This document shows, piece by piece, positions 17,484-27,182 of a stretch of DNA of 64,000 nucleotides. Each line of letters opens with the position of its first letter. Position 1 is the stretch's first letter. Origin of the DNA: Arenibacter catalasegens. GTDB taxonomy: Bacteria > Bacteroidota > Bacteroidia > Flavobacteriales > Flavobacteriaceae. A program made the position numbers and the translations under genes. The stretch covers positions 62,001-126,000 of the forward strand of contig NZ_PHQQ01000010.1 of assembly GCF_002909235.1 (NCBI RefSeq). Direction: 5' to 3'. The notes below the pieces were generated by a model that was not told where the DNA came from, did not search any database, and worked only from the letters and a program-made list of their open reading frames with translations.

Positions 17484-20456
17484 ATGAAACACAAATTAAT
17501 TAAGAGAAACATCTTGTTATTTTTTTTAGTGGCTCCTCTGCTGTTGTTGGCTCAGGATGTTGTTAAGGGAAAGATAACAGACACTGGTCTAGGAGATCCA
17601 CTTCCTGGGGTAAACGTCGTAATTAAAGGAACTACTACGGGTACTACTTCCGATTTTGATGGGAATTACGAAATTTCCGTGGATATTTTTCCTACTACCT
17701 TGGTTTTTTCATCATTGGGATATGCCCCAAAGGAGATGCCAGTGACAGGGCCAACCACTTTGAATGTTGCTTTGGAGGAATCCGCAACAGGTCTGGAAGA
17801 AGTAGTAGTAACTGGATTGGCAACTTCAGTTAAACGAAGTAATTCTGCCAATTCAGTAGCTTCGGTATCTGCAGATGAATTAACAGGAAGAACACCGCCA
17901 CAAACCTTGGATGGTGCATTGGCCGGTAAATTTGCGGGAGCGCAAATTACGGCGGCCTCCGGAGCTCCTGGTGGTGGTATGTCGGTAAAATTAAGGGGGG
18001 TAACCTCAATTAATGGACAGGGACAGCCATTATATATTATAGATGGGGTTTACGTGAATAACAATAGTGTTTTTGCTGGGGGTCTAAATGAGATTTCCAA
18101 TGCTGCCGGTGGTGGTGCTTCCTCCACCGATTCACAGGACAACGCATCAAATAGGATTGCGGATATTAATCCGGACGATATTCAAAATATTGAGATATTA
18201 AAAGGTGCCTCTGCCTCTGCCATTTATGGATCTAGAGCAGCTGCAGGTGTAATCATTATTACTACCAAAAAAGGGAAAGCAGGAAAAACAAAAATCAATT
18301 TTTCCCAGGCTGTAGGATTTAATGAGGCTGTCAACTTATTGGGTCAAAGAAATTGGACCGCGGCATTGGCAGAGAGTGTTTATGGTGAAGGAGCACTGTA
18401 CACGGCAGCTGAATCTGCGGGCAGACTGAGGGACTATGAGCAGGAGATATATGGAGAAAAGGGCTTTATTACCAATACTAATTTAAGTATTTCAGGTGGG
18501 TCCGATAAAACCTCTTTCTTTGGGAGTTTTACTAATAATGAAGAGGATGGCATTGTTAAAAGAACCGGAGCGTCTAAACAATCGCTTAGGTTAAATGTGG
18601 ATCACAGGATAACAGACGATATTAAATTGTCCGTAACAGGAAATTATTTGGAGTCGAGTGCAGATAGAGGATTCTTTAATAATGACAATTCCAATACGAC
18701 AATAGGTGTTTCCTTATTGTTTACAAGGCCATGGGATTATTTGTTGCCCGATGCAGACGGTAATTATCCTAATCATCCAGCTAATTCTTCCAATCAGATA
18801 CATACTCGTGATGTCCTGACCAATAATGAATCAGTCAGCCGTCTTATTGCAGGTGGATCCTTGGATGTTAATTTGTTCAGAAATGAAAATCAGAGTTTGA
18901 AAATGATCCTGAAGGCGGGGATAGACACCTATACCCTTAAAACAACGGTTTTTTTCCCTAGGGAACTCCAATTTATGAGTCCGGCTGTGGGAGGATTAGA
19001 TGGTTTATCTTCAGATGGTACTACTCAAAACACAGACGCCAACTTTTCGGCATTTTTAGTACACAATTTCAGTACAGATAACGAACTTAGTTTTACTACC
19101 CAAGCAGGGGTGACGAATGAGCAATTTTCCCAAAATACCGTTAGGGTAACCTCAACCGGTTTAATAGCCTCTGAACAGAATGTGGATCAAGCGGCTAATG
19201 TTAAAGTAGATCAATTTAGGTTGGAACAGGAAGATGCCGGTTTTTTCGTTCAAGAAGAAGTTAACTTTCAAGATAAATTAGTGGGAACCATTGGGATAAG
19301 GGGGGATAAGTCCTCCAACAATGGTGATGCCAATAAGCTGTTTTATTATCCTAAGGCTTCTGCAGCAGTTAATATTCACAATTTTGACTTTTGGAATCTG
19401 GAGCAGGTAAATCAGATTAAGGTTCGTGCTGCTTATGGGGAAGCGGGCAATTTTGCGCCAAATGGGGCACTTTTTACTACTTATATAAATTCCTTGATTG
19501 ACGGAAATGTTGGGATAATAACGCCAACGACACTTGGGGATCCGTCCATACAACCAGAAAGGCAAAAAGAATTGGAACTTGGATTGGATGCAGGGTTTTT
19601 TAATAATAAGGTAAGTCTGGAGCTAACCTGGTACAATAAAAAAGTTGAAGACTTAATTCTGCAAGCAGATAATGAACCGTCATCAGGATATAGCTTCCGT
19701 TGGGCAAATGCTGGTGCATTGGAGAATAAAGGAGTGGAGATTGGTTTAAATGTTAATGCCTTTGATACAGAGGACTTTTCATGGGATTCGGGAATTAGTT
19801 GGTTTAAAAACAAATCTGAGATTACTAAATTAACAGTAGCTTCCTTTGATACCCAGGGTTTTGGTACGGGCCTGGGAACATTTAGAATTGAAGAGGGCAA
19901 AAGTGCTACCCAAATTGTTGGGAATGACGAAAATGGTAATGTAGTGGCATTAGGAGATGCCGAACCGGATTTTCAAATGTCTTTTAACAATAATTTTAAA
20001 TACAAAGATTTCACTTTATCCTTTTTATGGCACTGGAAGAAAGGAGGCGATAACGTAAATCTAAGTAGGCTACTTTCGGATTTTGGCAACACAAGTGCCG
20101 ATTATGATGAGATGTCGCTAGACCCTTCAGGCACCTTGAACAATGGAGATTATAGAAAAGACGCTTTTGGTGCAGGTTTTGCAGGACCTTTTGTAGAGGA
20201 CGCCTCCTATTTAAAATTAAGGGAGATAGGCTTGTATTATAACCTTCCGGAAAATACGTTGCAAAAATTGTTTAAAGGAAATGTATCCAATGTTAAAATT
20301 GGCCTTTCAGGACACAATATCATCAGTATTTTTGATTACAACAGCTACGATCCAGAAGTGTCGAATTTTGGTTCAGGAGCTGCAGGGATAGGAATTGAAG
20401 TGGCACCATTTCCATCGTCCAAAAGATTTATGTTTCACTTATCAATTGGACTATAA
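17484..20456 (+). CDS. SusC/RagA family TonB-dependent outer membrane transporter
   Basis: A 990-residue protein: signal peptide to about residue 24 (LLLLAQ), a CarboxypepD_reg-like domain (KGKITDTGLGDPLPGVNV and GTTTGTTSDFDGNYEISV), a TonB box region (LEEVVVTGLA), a plug (ADINPDDIQNIEILKGASAS, SRAAAGVIIITTKKG) and a C-terminal 22-strand barrel ending in FMFHLSIGL. It forms the channel beneath the SusD lid encoded 18 bp downstream, importing an oligomeric nutrient with TonB energy. No glycoside hydrolase, sulfatase or peptidase is encoded next to the pair, so the substrate is open. Confidence 0.96.
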   Translation: MKHKLIKRNILLFFLVAPLLLLAQDVVKGKITDTGLGDPLPGVNVVIKGTTTGTTSDFDGNYEISVDIFPTTLVFSSLGYAPKEMPVTGPTTLNVALEESATGLEEVVVTGLATSVKRSNSANSVASVSADELTGRTPPQTLDGALAGKFAGAQITAASGAPGGGMSVKLRGVTSINGQGQPLYIIDGVYVNNNSVFAGGLNEISNAAGGGASSTDSQDNASNRIADINPDDIQNIEILKGASASAIYGSRAAAGVIIITTKKGKAGKTKINFSQAVGFNEAVNLLGQRNWTAALAESVYGEGALYTAAESAGRLRDYEQEIYGEKGFITNTNLSISGGSDKTSFFGSFTNNEEDGIVKRTGASKQSLRLNVDHRITDDIKLSVTGNYLESSADRGFFNNDNSNTTIGVSLLFTRPWDYLLPDADGNYPNHPANSSNQIHTRDVLTNNESVSRLIAGGSLDVNLFRNENQSLKMILKAGIDTYTLKTTVFFPRELQFMSPAVGGLDGLSSDGTTQNTDANFSAFLVHNFSTDNELSFTTQAGVTNEQFSQNTVRVTSTGLIASEQNVDQAANVKVDQFRLEQEDAGFFVQEEVNFQDKLVGTIGIRGDKSSNNGDANKLFYYPKASAAVNIHNFDFWNLEQVNQIKVRAAYGEAGNFAPNGALFTTYINSLIDGNVGIITPTTLGDPSIQPERQKELELGLDAGFFNNKVSLELTWYNKKVEDLILQADNEPSSGYSFRWANAGALENKGVEIGLNVNAFDTEDFSWDSGISWFKNKSEITKLTVASFDTQGFGTGLGTFRIEEGKSATQIVGNDENGNVVALGDAEPDFQMSFNNNFKYKDFTLSFLWHWKKGGDNVNLSRLLSDFGNTSADYDEMSLDPSGTLNNGDYRKDAFGAGFAGPFVEDASYLKLREIGLYYNLPENTLQKLFKGNVSNVKIGLSGHNIISIFDYNSYDPEVSNFGSGAAGIGIEVAPFPSSKRFMFHLSIGL

Positions 20457-20473
20457 CATTTAAAAAAACTAAT

Positions 20474-21754
20474 ATGAAAATCACAAATAAATTAAAAGTT
20501 CTATTTATGACCTTAATCGGATTTCTGGTTTTTGGTTGTACTATTGAAGATGGGAAAGATTTAAACGGCCCGGAAACGGTATCTATTTCGGAAGGAGTAT
20601 CCAGACCAGAACTTCCACAAGTGGTAGCTGGAATTTTAGCGGATATGAGGGATCGGTTAAATACCCAGGAGGATGCAATTTCGGTTGTTGGACGGGATTA
20701 TTGGAGGCATCAGAGCTCTGATCCCAGATGGGCTGGAGATCTAATGACAGGTGTTTTGGATGATAACGCCTTTTATCTTACTACACCTTATGCAGCTCGT
20801 TATGCCGTAGTTAAGGAATGTAATCTTTTGTTGGAAGGATTGGAGAATACGACAACGGATTTTTCTGAAGCAGAAAAAGCGTCTATCAGAGGGTTTGCCA
20901 ACACCATTAAGTCGCATCAATTGTTAACGGTACTCAATATGTTGTATCAAAATGGAATACGCACAGATGTGGCCGATCCGGATAATTTAGGGAGCTTCGA
21001 GGGTTATGATGCCGCTTTGACTACTATTTTAGGATTATTAAATACAGCTGCTTCTGATTTGGCTACCGGAGGAGATGTATCCCCAAACACTTTAGGTGTC
21101 TCCTATTTAGAATTCAATAGGGCAATAACCGCTAGGGCAGCAGCCTATCAAGGGAACTATTCCCTTGTTTTAAGCGCTTTGGATGATTCCTTTCTGGATT
21201 TTACGGGAGATATGTATTTAGGAGCTTACTACCGATTTTCTGCTGCAGGATCAGATGAGTTAAATCAGTTGTTTTTTGCCAAAAATTCCACTGGGGCCAA
21301 CGCGAGAATAGCACATCCGGATTTTGTTAATTCTGCTGAGGCAGGGGATGGTAGATTGGGGAAGGCTGTACTAAGGACTGACGGTCCACTTAATATTGCA
21401 GGGTTAACTCCTGGAACTCATGATGTATTTATTTATGAATCTAGCACGGATCCTGTAGCATTGATTAGGAATGAGGAGCTTATTTTATTATATGCAGAAG
21501 CAAATATGGTTGATAACCCTGGAGAATCCGAAATGGCGATCAACGTTGTGAGAAATGCAGCCGGACTTGATCCTATTCTTCCCGGTACTGTAGACGAGGA
21601 TAGGCTTTTGTATGAAAGAAGATATTCTTTATTTGCTGAAGGGCATCGTTGGATAGATTTAAGAAGGTTTAATAGGCTGGATGAGTTGGTTATTGATAGG
21701 GCAGGAGATAATAGGGTTACCCAATTCCCCATCCCTCAGAATGAAGGTCAATAA
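20474..21754 (+). CDS. RagB/SusD family nutrient-binding lipoprotein
   Basis: A 426-residue surface lipoprotein: signal to LVFGC (Cys at residue 22). SusD features include TPYAARYAVVKECNLLLEGL and the C-terminal ELILLYAEANMVDN with YERRYSLFAEGHRWIDLRRF, which is the conserved end of the family. It is short for the family (often about 500 or more), lacking some of the long loops. It binds substrate at the mouth of the SusC partner upstream. A good terminator follows at 21795, so the operon is just this pair. Confidence 0.95.
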   Translation: MKITNKLKVLFMTLIGFLVFGCTIEDGKDLNGPETVSISEGVSRPELPQVVAGILADMRDRLNTQEDAISVVGRDYWRHQSSDPRWAGDLMTGVLDDNAFYLTTPYAARYAVVKECNLLLEGLENTTTDFSEAEKASIRGFANTIKSHQLLTVLNMLYQNGIRTDVADPDNLGSFEGYDAALTTILGLLNTAASDLATGGDVSPNTLGVSYLEFNRAITARAAAYQGNYSLVLSALDDSFLDFTGDMYLGAYYRFSAAGSDELNQLFFAKNSTGANARIAHPDFVNSAEAGDGRLGKAVLRTDGPLNIAGLTPGTHDVFIYESSTDPVALIRNEELILLYAEANMVDNPGESEMAINVVRNAAGLDPILPGTVDEDRLLYERRYSLFAEGHRWIDLRRFNRLDELVIDRAGDNRVTQFPIPQNEGQ

Positions 21755-21794
21755 GGAAACTGTTTAAAGCACCTGTTAAATGACTAGAAATTAA

Positions 21795-21820
21795 AACTCC
21801 CTGTTTCAGGGAGTTTTTTT
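21795..21820 (+). terminator. Terminator of the SusC/SusD operon
   Basis: AACTCCCTG, 3-base loop, CAGGGAGTT, then a run of T, 41 bp after the SusD stop. Confidence 0.92.
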
Positions 21821-21857
21821 ATTTGTAAACAATTGACGAATAAACTATTAAAGGCTC

Positions 21858-21884
21858 AATGTAAACTTAATGTTAAGTTAATGT
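21858..21884 (+). promoter_or_regulatory. Three 11-bp-phased AATGT repeats
   Basis: AATGT occurs at 21858, 21869 and 21880, exactly 11 bp apart; the last two extend to TTAATGT. Such helical phasing is typical of response-regulator direct-repeat boxes (for example PhoB). The array is 72 bp upstream of the MORN-like gene. The minus-strand form ACATTAA also occurs within the box upstream of the phosphate porin. Confidence 0.45.
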
Positions 21885-21955
21885 ATATTTTAAGTAAAAT
21901 ATATGTATCTTTAAAACGTTGATAGCATATAGACAAATTTAAAATCTCGAATAAA

Positions 21956-22309
21956 ATGAAAGGAATTACCCTAATTTTCGCACTTATATTTTCAGTGGTA
22001 ATCAATGCACAGGATATAAAACCAATTTTTGAACAAGATGGTGATGTGTTAAAGGCCACTTATTTTCATGACAATGGAGTCGTTTCCCAAGAGGGTCATT
22101 TTCTAAATGGAAAACTTCATGGTGAATGGAAGATGTTTGGTGAGGATGGAAAGAAAATTGCCATGGGTGAATATACCCAAGGAAAGAAAACTGGGAAATG
22201 GTTCTTCTGGGATGCTAAGATGCTTAAGGAGGTAGATTTTGTGGATAGTAAAATCGCCAATGTTACCCAATGGAACGGAGTTGGAGAATTGGCAATTCAC
22301 AAACAATAG
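21956..22309 (+). CDS. MORN-repeat/YwqK-like secreted protein
   Basis: A 117-residue protein with signal MKGITLIFALIFSVVINAQ. The mature part has MORN-like repeats: YFHDNGVVSQEGHFLNGKLH, then GEWKMFGEDGKKIAMGEY and GKKTGKWFFWD. These short beta-hairpin repeats occur in YwqK-type antitoxin-like and other exported proteins; similar flavobacterial proteins are sometimes labelled nicotinic acid mononucleotide adenyltransferase in databases, which the sequence does not support (no HxGH motif). Function unknown. Monocistronic, with an 11-bp-phased repeat array upstream and a terminator downstream. Confidence 0.75.
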   Translation: MKGITLIFALIFSVVINAQDIKPIFEQDGDVLKATYFHDNGVVSQEGHFLNGKLHGEWKMFGEDGKKIAMGEYTQGKKTGKWFFWDAKMLKEVDFVDSKIANVTQWNGVGELAIHKQ

Positions 22310-22329
22310 AAAATTATTATATAAATAGG

Positions 22330-22357
22330 AACCTGGCGATATTCGCCGGGTTTTTTT
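22330..22357 (+). terminator. Terminator after the MORN-like gene
   Basis: AACCTGGCGA pairs with TCGCCGGGTT across a 3-base loop (one G-U pair), followed by T residues, 21 bp after the stop codon. Confidence 0.9.
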
Positions 22358-22433
22358 GTTTATGATTTGAGGATAATATGGTTTAAAATTGGATGTTGTT
22401 TTATTGGGTATCTACAATGTCAAAATATTGCAC

Positions 22434-22467
22434 AAAAAAAGTGCCTATCTTAAAATAGGCACTTTTT
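22434..22467 (-). terminator. Terminator of the RND efflux operon
   Basis: AAAGTGCCTAT at 22438-22448 pairs with ATAGGCACTTT at 22455-22465; seven A residues to the left give a T-run on the minus strand. It is 19 bp beyond the RND stop. It is symmetric enough to act in both directions. Confidence 0.9.
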
Positions 22468-22485
22468 AATTTAATTGGAATTATC

Positions 22486-25400
22486 TTAAGCTGCGGTTAT
22501 AGCCTCAGTTTCGGTCTTGCCGCTACGTCTAAGGGCAATTTTCATTCTATAGGTAATATTGAATAGAACAGGTACAATGATCAAAGTAAGAAAGGTGGCT
22601 ACGATCAAACCAAAGATTACGGTCCAAGCCAAAGGACCCCAAAATACCACATTGTCTCCTCCCATGTAAATGTGCGGGTTAAATTCAGAAAATAACGCAA
22701 AGAAGTCGATGTTTAAACCTATTGCCAAGGGTATTAATCCTAAAACAGTGGTAATCGCGGTTAGAATAACCGGCCTAAGCCTTGCCTTTCCGCCTCTAAT
22801 GATGGCTTCGGTAGCATCTTCCTTAGTCAATAGGGCTTTATCATCCATTCCAAGTTTTACCTTCCTACGGTCTATAAGAATTTGGGTATAGTCTAATAGC
22901 ACCACTCCATTGTTCACAACAATTCCCGCCAAGGAAATTATTCCCATCATGGTCATCATAATCACAAAGGACCACCCTGTAATCATTAGTCCTCCAAATA
23001 CCCCTATAAAACTTAGGAAAATGGCAATCATAATGATTAGTGGTTTAGAAATACCACCAAACTGAAATATCAATATCAGCATGATTAGTCCCAATCCGGT
23101 AAAAAATGCACCGACCAAGAACATCATCTGTTTGTTTTGTTCTTCAATTTGTCCGGTATAATCTATTTTTATACCTGTTGGAAGGTTCTTAAACTCTTCC
23201 ATTTCCTTTTGAATCTCTGCTACTATGGCTGCAGCATCGGTAAATCCAGGTTGCAGCCCAGAATATACGGTCACTACACGTTTGTTGTCCCTATGCTTTA
23301 TGGCACTAAAGCCGGAAGTATTTCTCTCTGTTGCCACCGCGGAAACAGGAATTTCTTTGACTTTTCCCGTAGCTTGATCTCTAAAAATGATGTTTTGATT
23401 AAAAAGGGCACTTTTGTTGTACCTTAAATCCTCGTTAAAACGAACATTTATATCATAATCCTCACCGTCTTCCTTGAAAACACCTGCTTTTTCGCCAAAT
23501 AAGGCCCTTCGCAATTGGTTCCCGACCTGCCCTACCGAAACTCCAAGCTCACCCGCTTTTTTACGATCTACTACCACTTGCATGGAAGGTTTACTTTTAT
23601 TTACATCGATCTTTATTTCTTCAATACCGGCGATATTTTTGGTATTTATAAAGTTTCTTATATCCTCAGCAGTATTGATCAATTGGTCGTAATCTTTCCC
23701 TTCCAATTCAATATTAATGGGATAACCTGCTGGTGGGCCATTCGCCTCTTTTTCCACGGATATGGCAACACCGGGATAAATACCACTGAGTCCGGACTGC
23801 ACTTTGGCGCGGATGTCTTCCGTATTCAATCCTCTCCTATACTTGAATTCACTAAAGTTAACAGTGATTTTCCCTTTATGGGGCATTTCGGCCGCAGAAC
23901 CTCCATCGGCCAAAGGATTGCCAGCTCCTTCACCTACTTGTGATACAGCAGTGGTCATCATAAAGTTTTTACCATTGTCCATATATGCCTTGTCATTGAC
24001 TATGGCATAGACCCTTTTTTCAATATCAAGGGTAATGTCATTGGTCTTTTCTATGGCTGTTCCTTCGGGATATTCAATGTATACATAAATTTCATTGGGT
24101 TTATTGTCCGGGAAGAATTCAATTTTGGTTCTTCCACTTCCGACAGACATTCCGAATAGCATAAATACAACCACTAATAACATTACTGTAATTCCAAAAT
24201 ACCAGTATACATTTTTACCCCTTAAGGCGTGTATCAATCTTTTCTCATACCAGTTTTCAAAACGTGTCATCGTATTTTTTTGAAAACGCACGGCCCATTT
24301 TTTTACTGCGTATTTGTATATCCAGAACATGCCCGCCGTTAAGATCATAACTGAACCAAAACCTCTCATGGCTCCGCCAAAGAACAAAATCAATAGCCCG
24401 ATTCCTCCCATTATGATGCTAATTCGTACCAACTGCTTTACGGTTAGTTCCTTTTCTTCCGTATCCATAAAATTGGAAACTAACATGGAGTTCATAAATA
24501 TGGCTACAAATAAGGATGACCCTAATACTACAGATAGGGTAATTGGAAAATAGATCATGAATTGCCCAAATATCCCAGGCCAAAGTCCTAACGGAACAAA
24601 GGCCGCAACAGTAGTTGCCGTGGAAATTATGATGGGGAAGGCAATTTCACCAATACCCTTTTTCGCCGCCTCAATACGTGACATACCCTCATCCATTAAA
24701 CGATACACATTCTCCACTACCACAATACCGTTATCCACCAACATTCCCAATCCCATGATCATTCCAAAAAGAATCATAGTATTCAGGGTATAGCCCAACC
24801 ATGATAGGATCATAAAGGACATAAACATGGACATTGGTATTGCAAATCCAACAAATAGGGCATTACGGAAGCCCAAAAAGAACATAAGTACGCCTACCAC
24901 CAAAATAATTCCAAAAATGATATTGTTGACCAAGTCGTCTACTTGGTTAAGAGTTCTTGTGGATGAATCATTTGCAATAGAAATGTGTAGATCCGGAGGG
25001 AAATAGTTGGCTTTGGTAGTTTTTACAATTTCCTTTATTTGGTCAGATGCCGATATGGAATTTTGACCTGCCCGCTTTTTTACATCCAACATCACCACGC
25101 TCTCCCCAAATTCTCGAGCAAAGGTAGTTTTGTCCTTTTCATCAAAATGTACCTCGGCAATATCTTTTAGATATACCGCTCCGTTTTCGGATTTTACAAC
25201 AAAATCGTTGAGCTGGCTTGGATTTTCTACTTCGCCTATGATCCTTATGGTACGCCGCTGTCCACCAATTTTTAAATTCCCTGCGGACATGGTCATGTTA
25301 CCATTACCTATGGCTTGCATAACATCGTCAAAACTTACCTTGGCAGCCATCATTTTATACACGTCTACCGCCACCTCTACTTCTTTTTCCTGGGCTCCAC

Positions 25401-25974
25401 GGATGTCGGCTTTTTTGACTTCAGGAAGGTTTTCAATTTCATCCTGTAAGTATTCGGCATATTCCTTTAGCTTTTCCACCGGATAATCGCCGGTAAAGTT
25501 GATGTTCATTATGGGAACTTCCTCTGAAAAATTAAGGTCGAATACATTTGGTTCTACTTTTGCACCGTTAAAAGTAGGCCAGTCCTCACTGGCTTTTTCC
25601 CCATCAACTTCATCCTTAACCCTTTGTTTGGCCGATTCAACTGAAATTTCTTCATTGAATTCAACGGTGATAATCGAATAGTCTTCTTGCGAGGTAGAGA
25701 CAATCTCCACTACATTGCTTATATTCTTTAATTCATCTTCCAAAGGGTCCGTAATCAACCTTTCAATATCTTCGGCAGTATTTCCGGGATATGGGGTGCT
25801 GATATATATCTTCGTTTCTATGATCTCTGGAAAGTCTTCCCTAGGCATGGCGAAATAGGATGATAATCCTATCCATAGAAAGATACCGATCATTACATAT
25901 ATAACCGACGGGTTGTCTATTGCCCACGATGATAGACTAAATTCTTTGTCTGCGTTTTTTTGTAGTTTGCTCAT
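22486..25974 (-). CDS. RND efflux transporter permease (AcrB/MMPL-HAE family)
   Basis: A 1162-residue inner-membrane proton-driven pump. TM1 begins near residue 20 (DNPSVIYVMIGIFLWIGL) and the N-terminal porter region has RLITDPLEDELKNISNV. The TM4-6 block contains MILFGMIMGLGMLVDNGIVV, including the GMLVDN segment around the proton-relay Asp, and the second repeat has MMGIISLAGIVVNNGVVLLD. It is longer than E. coli AcrB (1049) because of an extended cytoplasmic/TM insert around residues 500-590. It forms a tripartite pump with the adaptor and TolC proteins encoded upstream; substrates unknown. Confidence 0.95.
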   Translation of the reverse strand: MSKLQKNADKEFSLSSWAIDNPSVIYVMIGIFLWIGLSSYFAMPREDFPEIIETKIYISTPYPGNTAEDIERLITDPLEDELKNISNVVEIVSTSQEDYSIITVEFNEEISVESAKQRVKDEVDGEKASEDWPTFNGAKVEPNVFDLNFSEEVPIMNINFTGDYPVEKLKEYAEYLQDEIENLPEVKKADIRGAQEKEVEVAVDVYKMMAAKVSFDDVMQAIGNGNMTMSAGNLKIGGQRRTIRIIGEVENPSQLNDFVVKSENGAVYLKDIAEVHFDEKDKTTFAREFGESVVMLDVKKRAGQNSISASDQIKEIVKTTKANYFPPDLHISIANDSSTRTLNQVDDLVNNIIFGIILVVGVLMFFLGFRNALFVGFAIPMSMFMSFMILSWLGYTLNTMILFGMIMGLGMLVDNGIVVVENVYRLMDEGMSRIEAAKKGIGEIAFPIIISTATTVAAFVPLGLWPGIFGQFMIYFPITLSVVLGSSLFVAIFMNSMLVSNFMDTEEKELTVKQLVRISIIMGGIGLLILFFGGAMRGFGSVMILTAGMFWIYKYAVKKWAVRFQKNTMTRFENWYEKRLIHALRGKNVYWYFGITVMLLVVVFMLFGMSVGSGRTKIEFFPDNKPNEIYVYIEYPEGTAIEKTNDITLDIEKRVYAIVNDKAYMDNGKNFMMTTAVSQVGEGAGNPLADGGSAAEMPHKGKITVNFSEFKYRRGLNTEDIRAKVQSGLSGIYPGVAISVEKEANGPPAGYPINIELEGKDYDQLINTAEDIRNFINTKNIAGIEEIKIDVNKSKPSMQVVVDRKKAGELGVSVGQVGNQLRRALFGEKAGVFKEDGEDYDINVRFNEDLRYNKSALFNQNIIFRDQATGKVKEIPVSAVATERNTSGFSAIKHRDNKRVVTVYSGLQPGFTDAAAIVAEIQKEMEEFKNLPTGIKIDYTGQIEEQNKQMMFLVGAFFTGLGLIMLILIFQFGGISKPLIIMIAIFLSFIGVFGGLMITGWSFVIMMTMMGIISLAGIVVNNGVVLLDYTQILIDRRKVKLGMDDKALLTKEDATEAIIRGGKARLRPVILTAITTVLGLIPLAIGLNIDFFALFSEFNPHIYMGGDNVVFWGPLAWTVIFGLIVATFLTLIIVPVLFNITYRMKIALRRSGKTETEAITAA

Positions 25975-25981
25975 GGACTTT

Positions 25982-27151
25982 TTAGTTTAAAACTTTAACT
26001 TTTTGGCCATCTTTTACGCTTCTGGCACCTTCTTTTATAATATGATTACCATCGCTTATACCAGAAAGTACTTCTACAAATCCATTTTGGGTCTTACCAG
26101 TGGTTATGATCATCTTTTTTACAATAGCTTCGTTGTCTGCGTTCAATTCTTCGGCAACATAAGCATACTGTTCCCCATCCGCATTTTCGGAAACAATACT
26201 CTGTGGAATAAGAATGGCGTTTTCGCTGGTATAATCGTTTAATTGTACCTTGGCGCTGAGGTTGGGCTTAATGGTTCCTGTCTTATTGGGTACCGGTATT
26301 TCTACCGTAAAAGATCTGTTTCCAGGGTTTATAAAGTTTCCTGTCTGTCTAATATTGGTCATTATGCTATCTCCTAAAACAGGGAAATATACTTTGGCTT
26401 CCTTTCCATTTTTTATGCTGCCTAAATAGGTCTCAGGTACATCGACCACGATATACATATCCGATAGGTTTACAATTCTAAATACTTCGGATCCTTGACC
26501 AGGGGCAACTACTGTACCTTGGTCCTTAATAACGTTGTCTATAATTCCGGAAAATGGAGCTCTAATGGTTGACTTCCCTAATTGGCTCTGCATTTGATTA
26601 ACGGTATTTTCTGTAGCTTCATAATTAGCCTGAGCCTGAAGAAACTGAATTTCGGAACCTATTTTTTGATCCCATAATCTTTTTTGGCGTTCAAAAGTTG
26701 TTTTTGCCAATTGTGCTTGAGTTTTCAACTGCTCCAGTTGGCTGCCCATTCCACCATCATCTATACTTGCCAATATTTGGCCTTTACTCACTTCTTGGCC
26801 CTCTTTAACATATACTTTTTTCAAAACACCTTGCATTTCTGGGTAGATAAGTACATTTTGTTTCGTTTTTACATCACCTTGTAAGTCAAGGTAATGATCA
26901 AACTTTACAGGATGGGCTACAACCGTGGTTACCAAAGGAAGATTTTCATTTCCGCTCATGGTTCCTATGATCGAATCCAACTTCTTCATTTCGGATTCCA
27001 TGACTGTTTGTTTCTCAAAAAGTTCACTTTTCTTGGCACGTAGGGCGTTAAGGTCTCCGCTGGAAATAAGTTGATCTATTGTTTGCTGATTATCGGAACC
27101 GCAAGAGGCCAGAATGGCCCCCAAGGCGAATATTTGAAGTATGTTTTTCAT
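25982..27151 (-). CDS. RND efflux periplasmic adaptor (membrane fusion) lipoprotein
   Basis: A 389-residue protein with lipoprotein signal (FALGAILASC, Cys at residue 17). An N-terminal coiled coil (residues about 35-65) precedes the lipoyl-like segment GVLKKVYVKEGQEVSKGQIL, the hairpin region (QLEQLKTQAQLAKTTFERQK), and the barrel domain with IRAPFSGIIDNVIKDQGTVV. It links the RND pump to TolC. Only 7 bp separate it from the RND gene downstream, so the two are tightly coupled. Confidence 0.95.
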   Translation of the reverse strand: MKNILQIFALGAILASCGSDNQQTIDQLISSGDLNALRAKKSELFEKQTVMESEMKKLDSIIGTMSGNENLPLVTTVVAHPVKFDHYLDLQGDVKTKQNVLIYPEMQGVLKKVYVKEGQEVSKGQILASIDDGGMGSQLEQLKTQAQLAKTTFERQKRLWDQKIGSEIQFLQAQANYEATENTVNQMQSQLGKSTIRAPFSGIIDNVIKDQGTVVAPGQGSEVFRIVNLSDMYIVVDVPETYLGSIKNGKEAKVYFPVLGDSIMTNIRQTGNFINPGNRSFTVEIPVPNKTGTIKPNLSAKVQLNDYTSENAILIPQSIVSENADGEQYAYVAEELNADNEAIVKKMIITTGKTQNGFVEVLSGISDGNHIIKEGARSVKDGQKVKVLN

Positions 27152-27182
27152 GATTTTTTATTCTTAGGTTGATGTTTTACGT

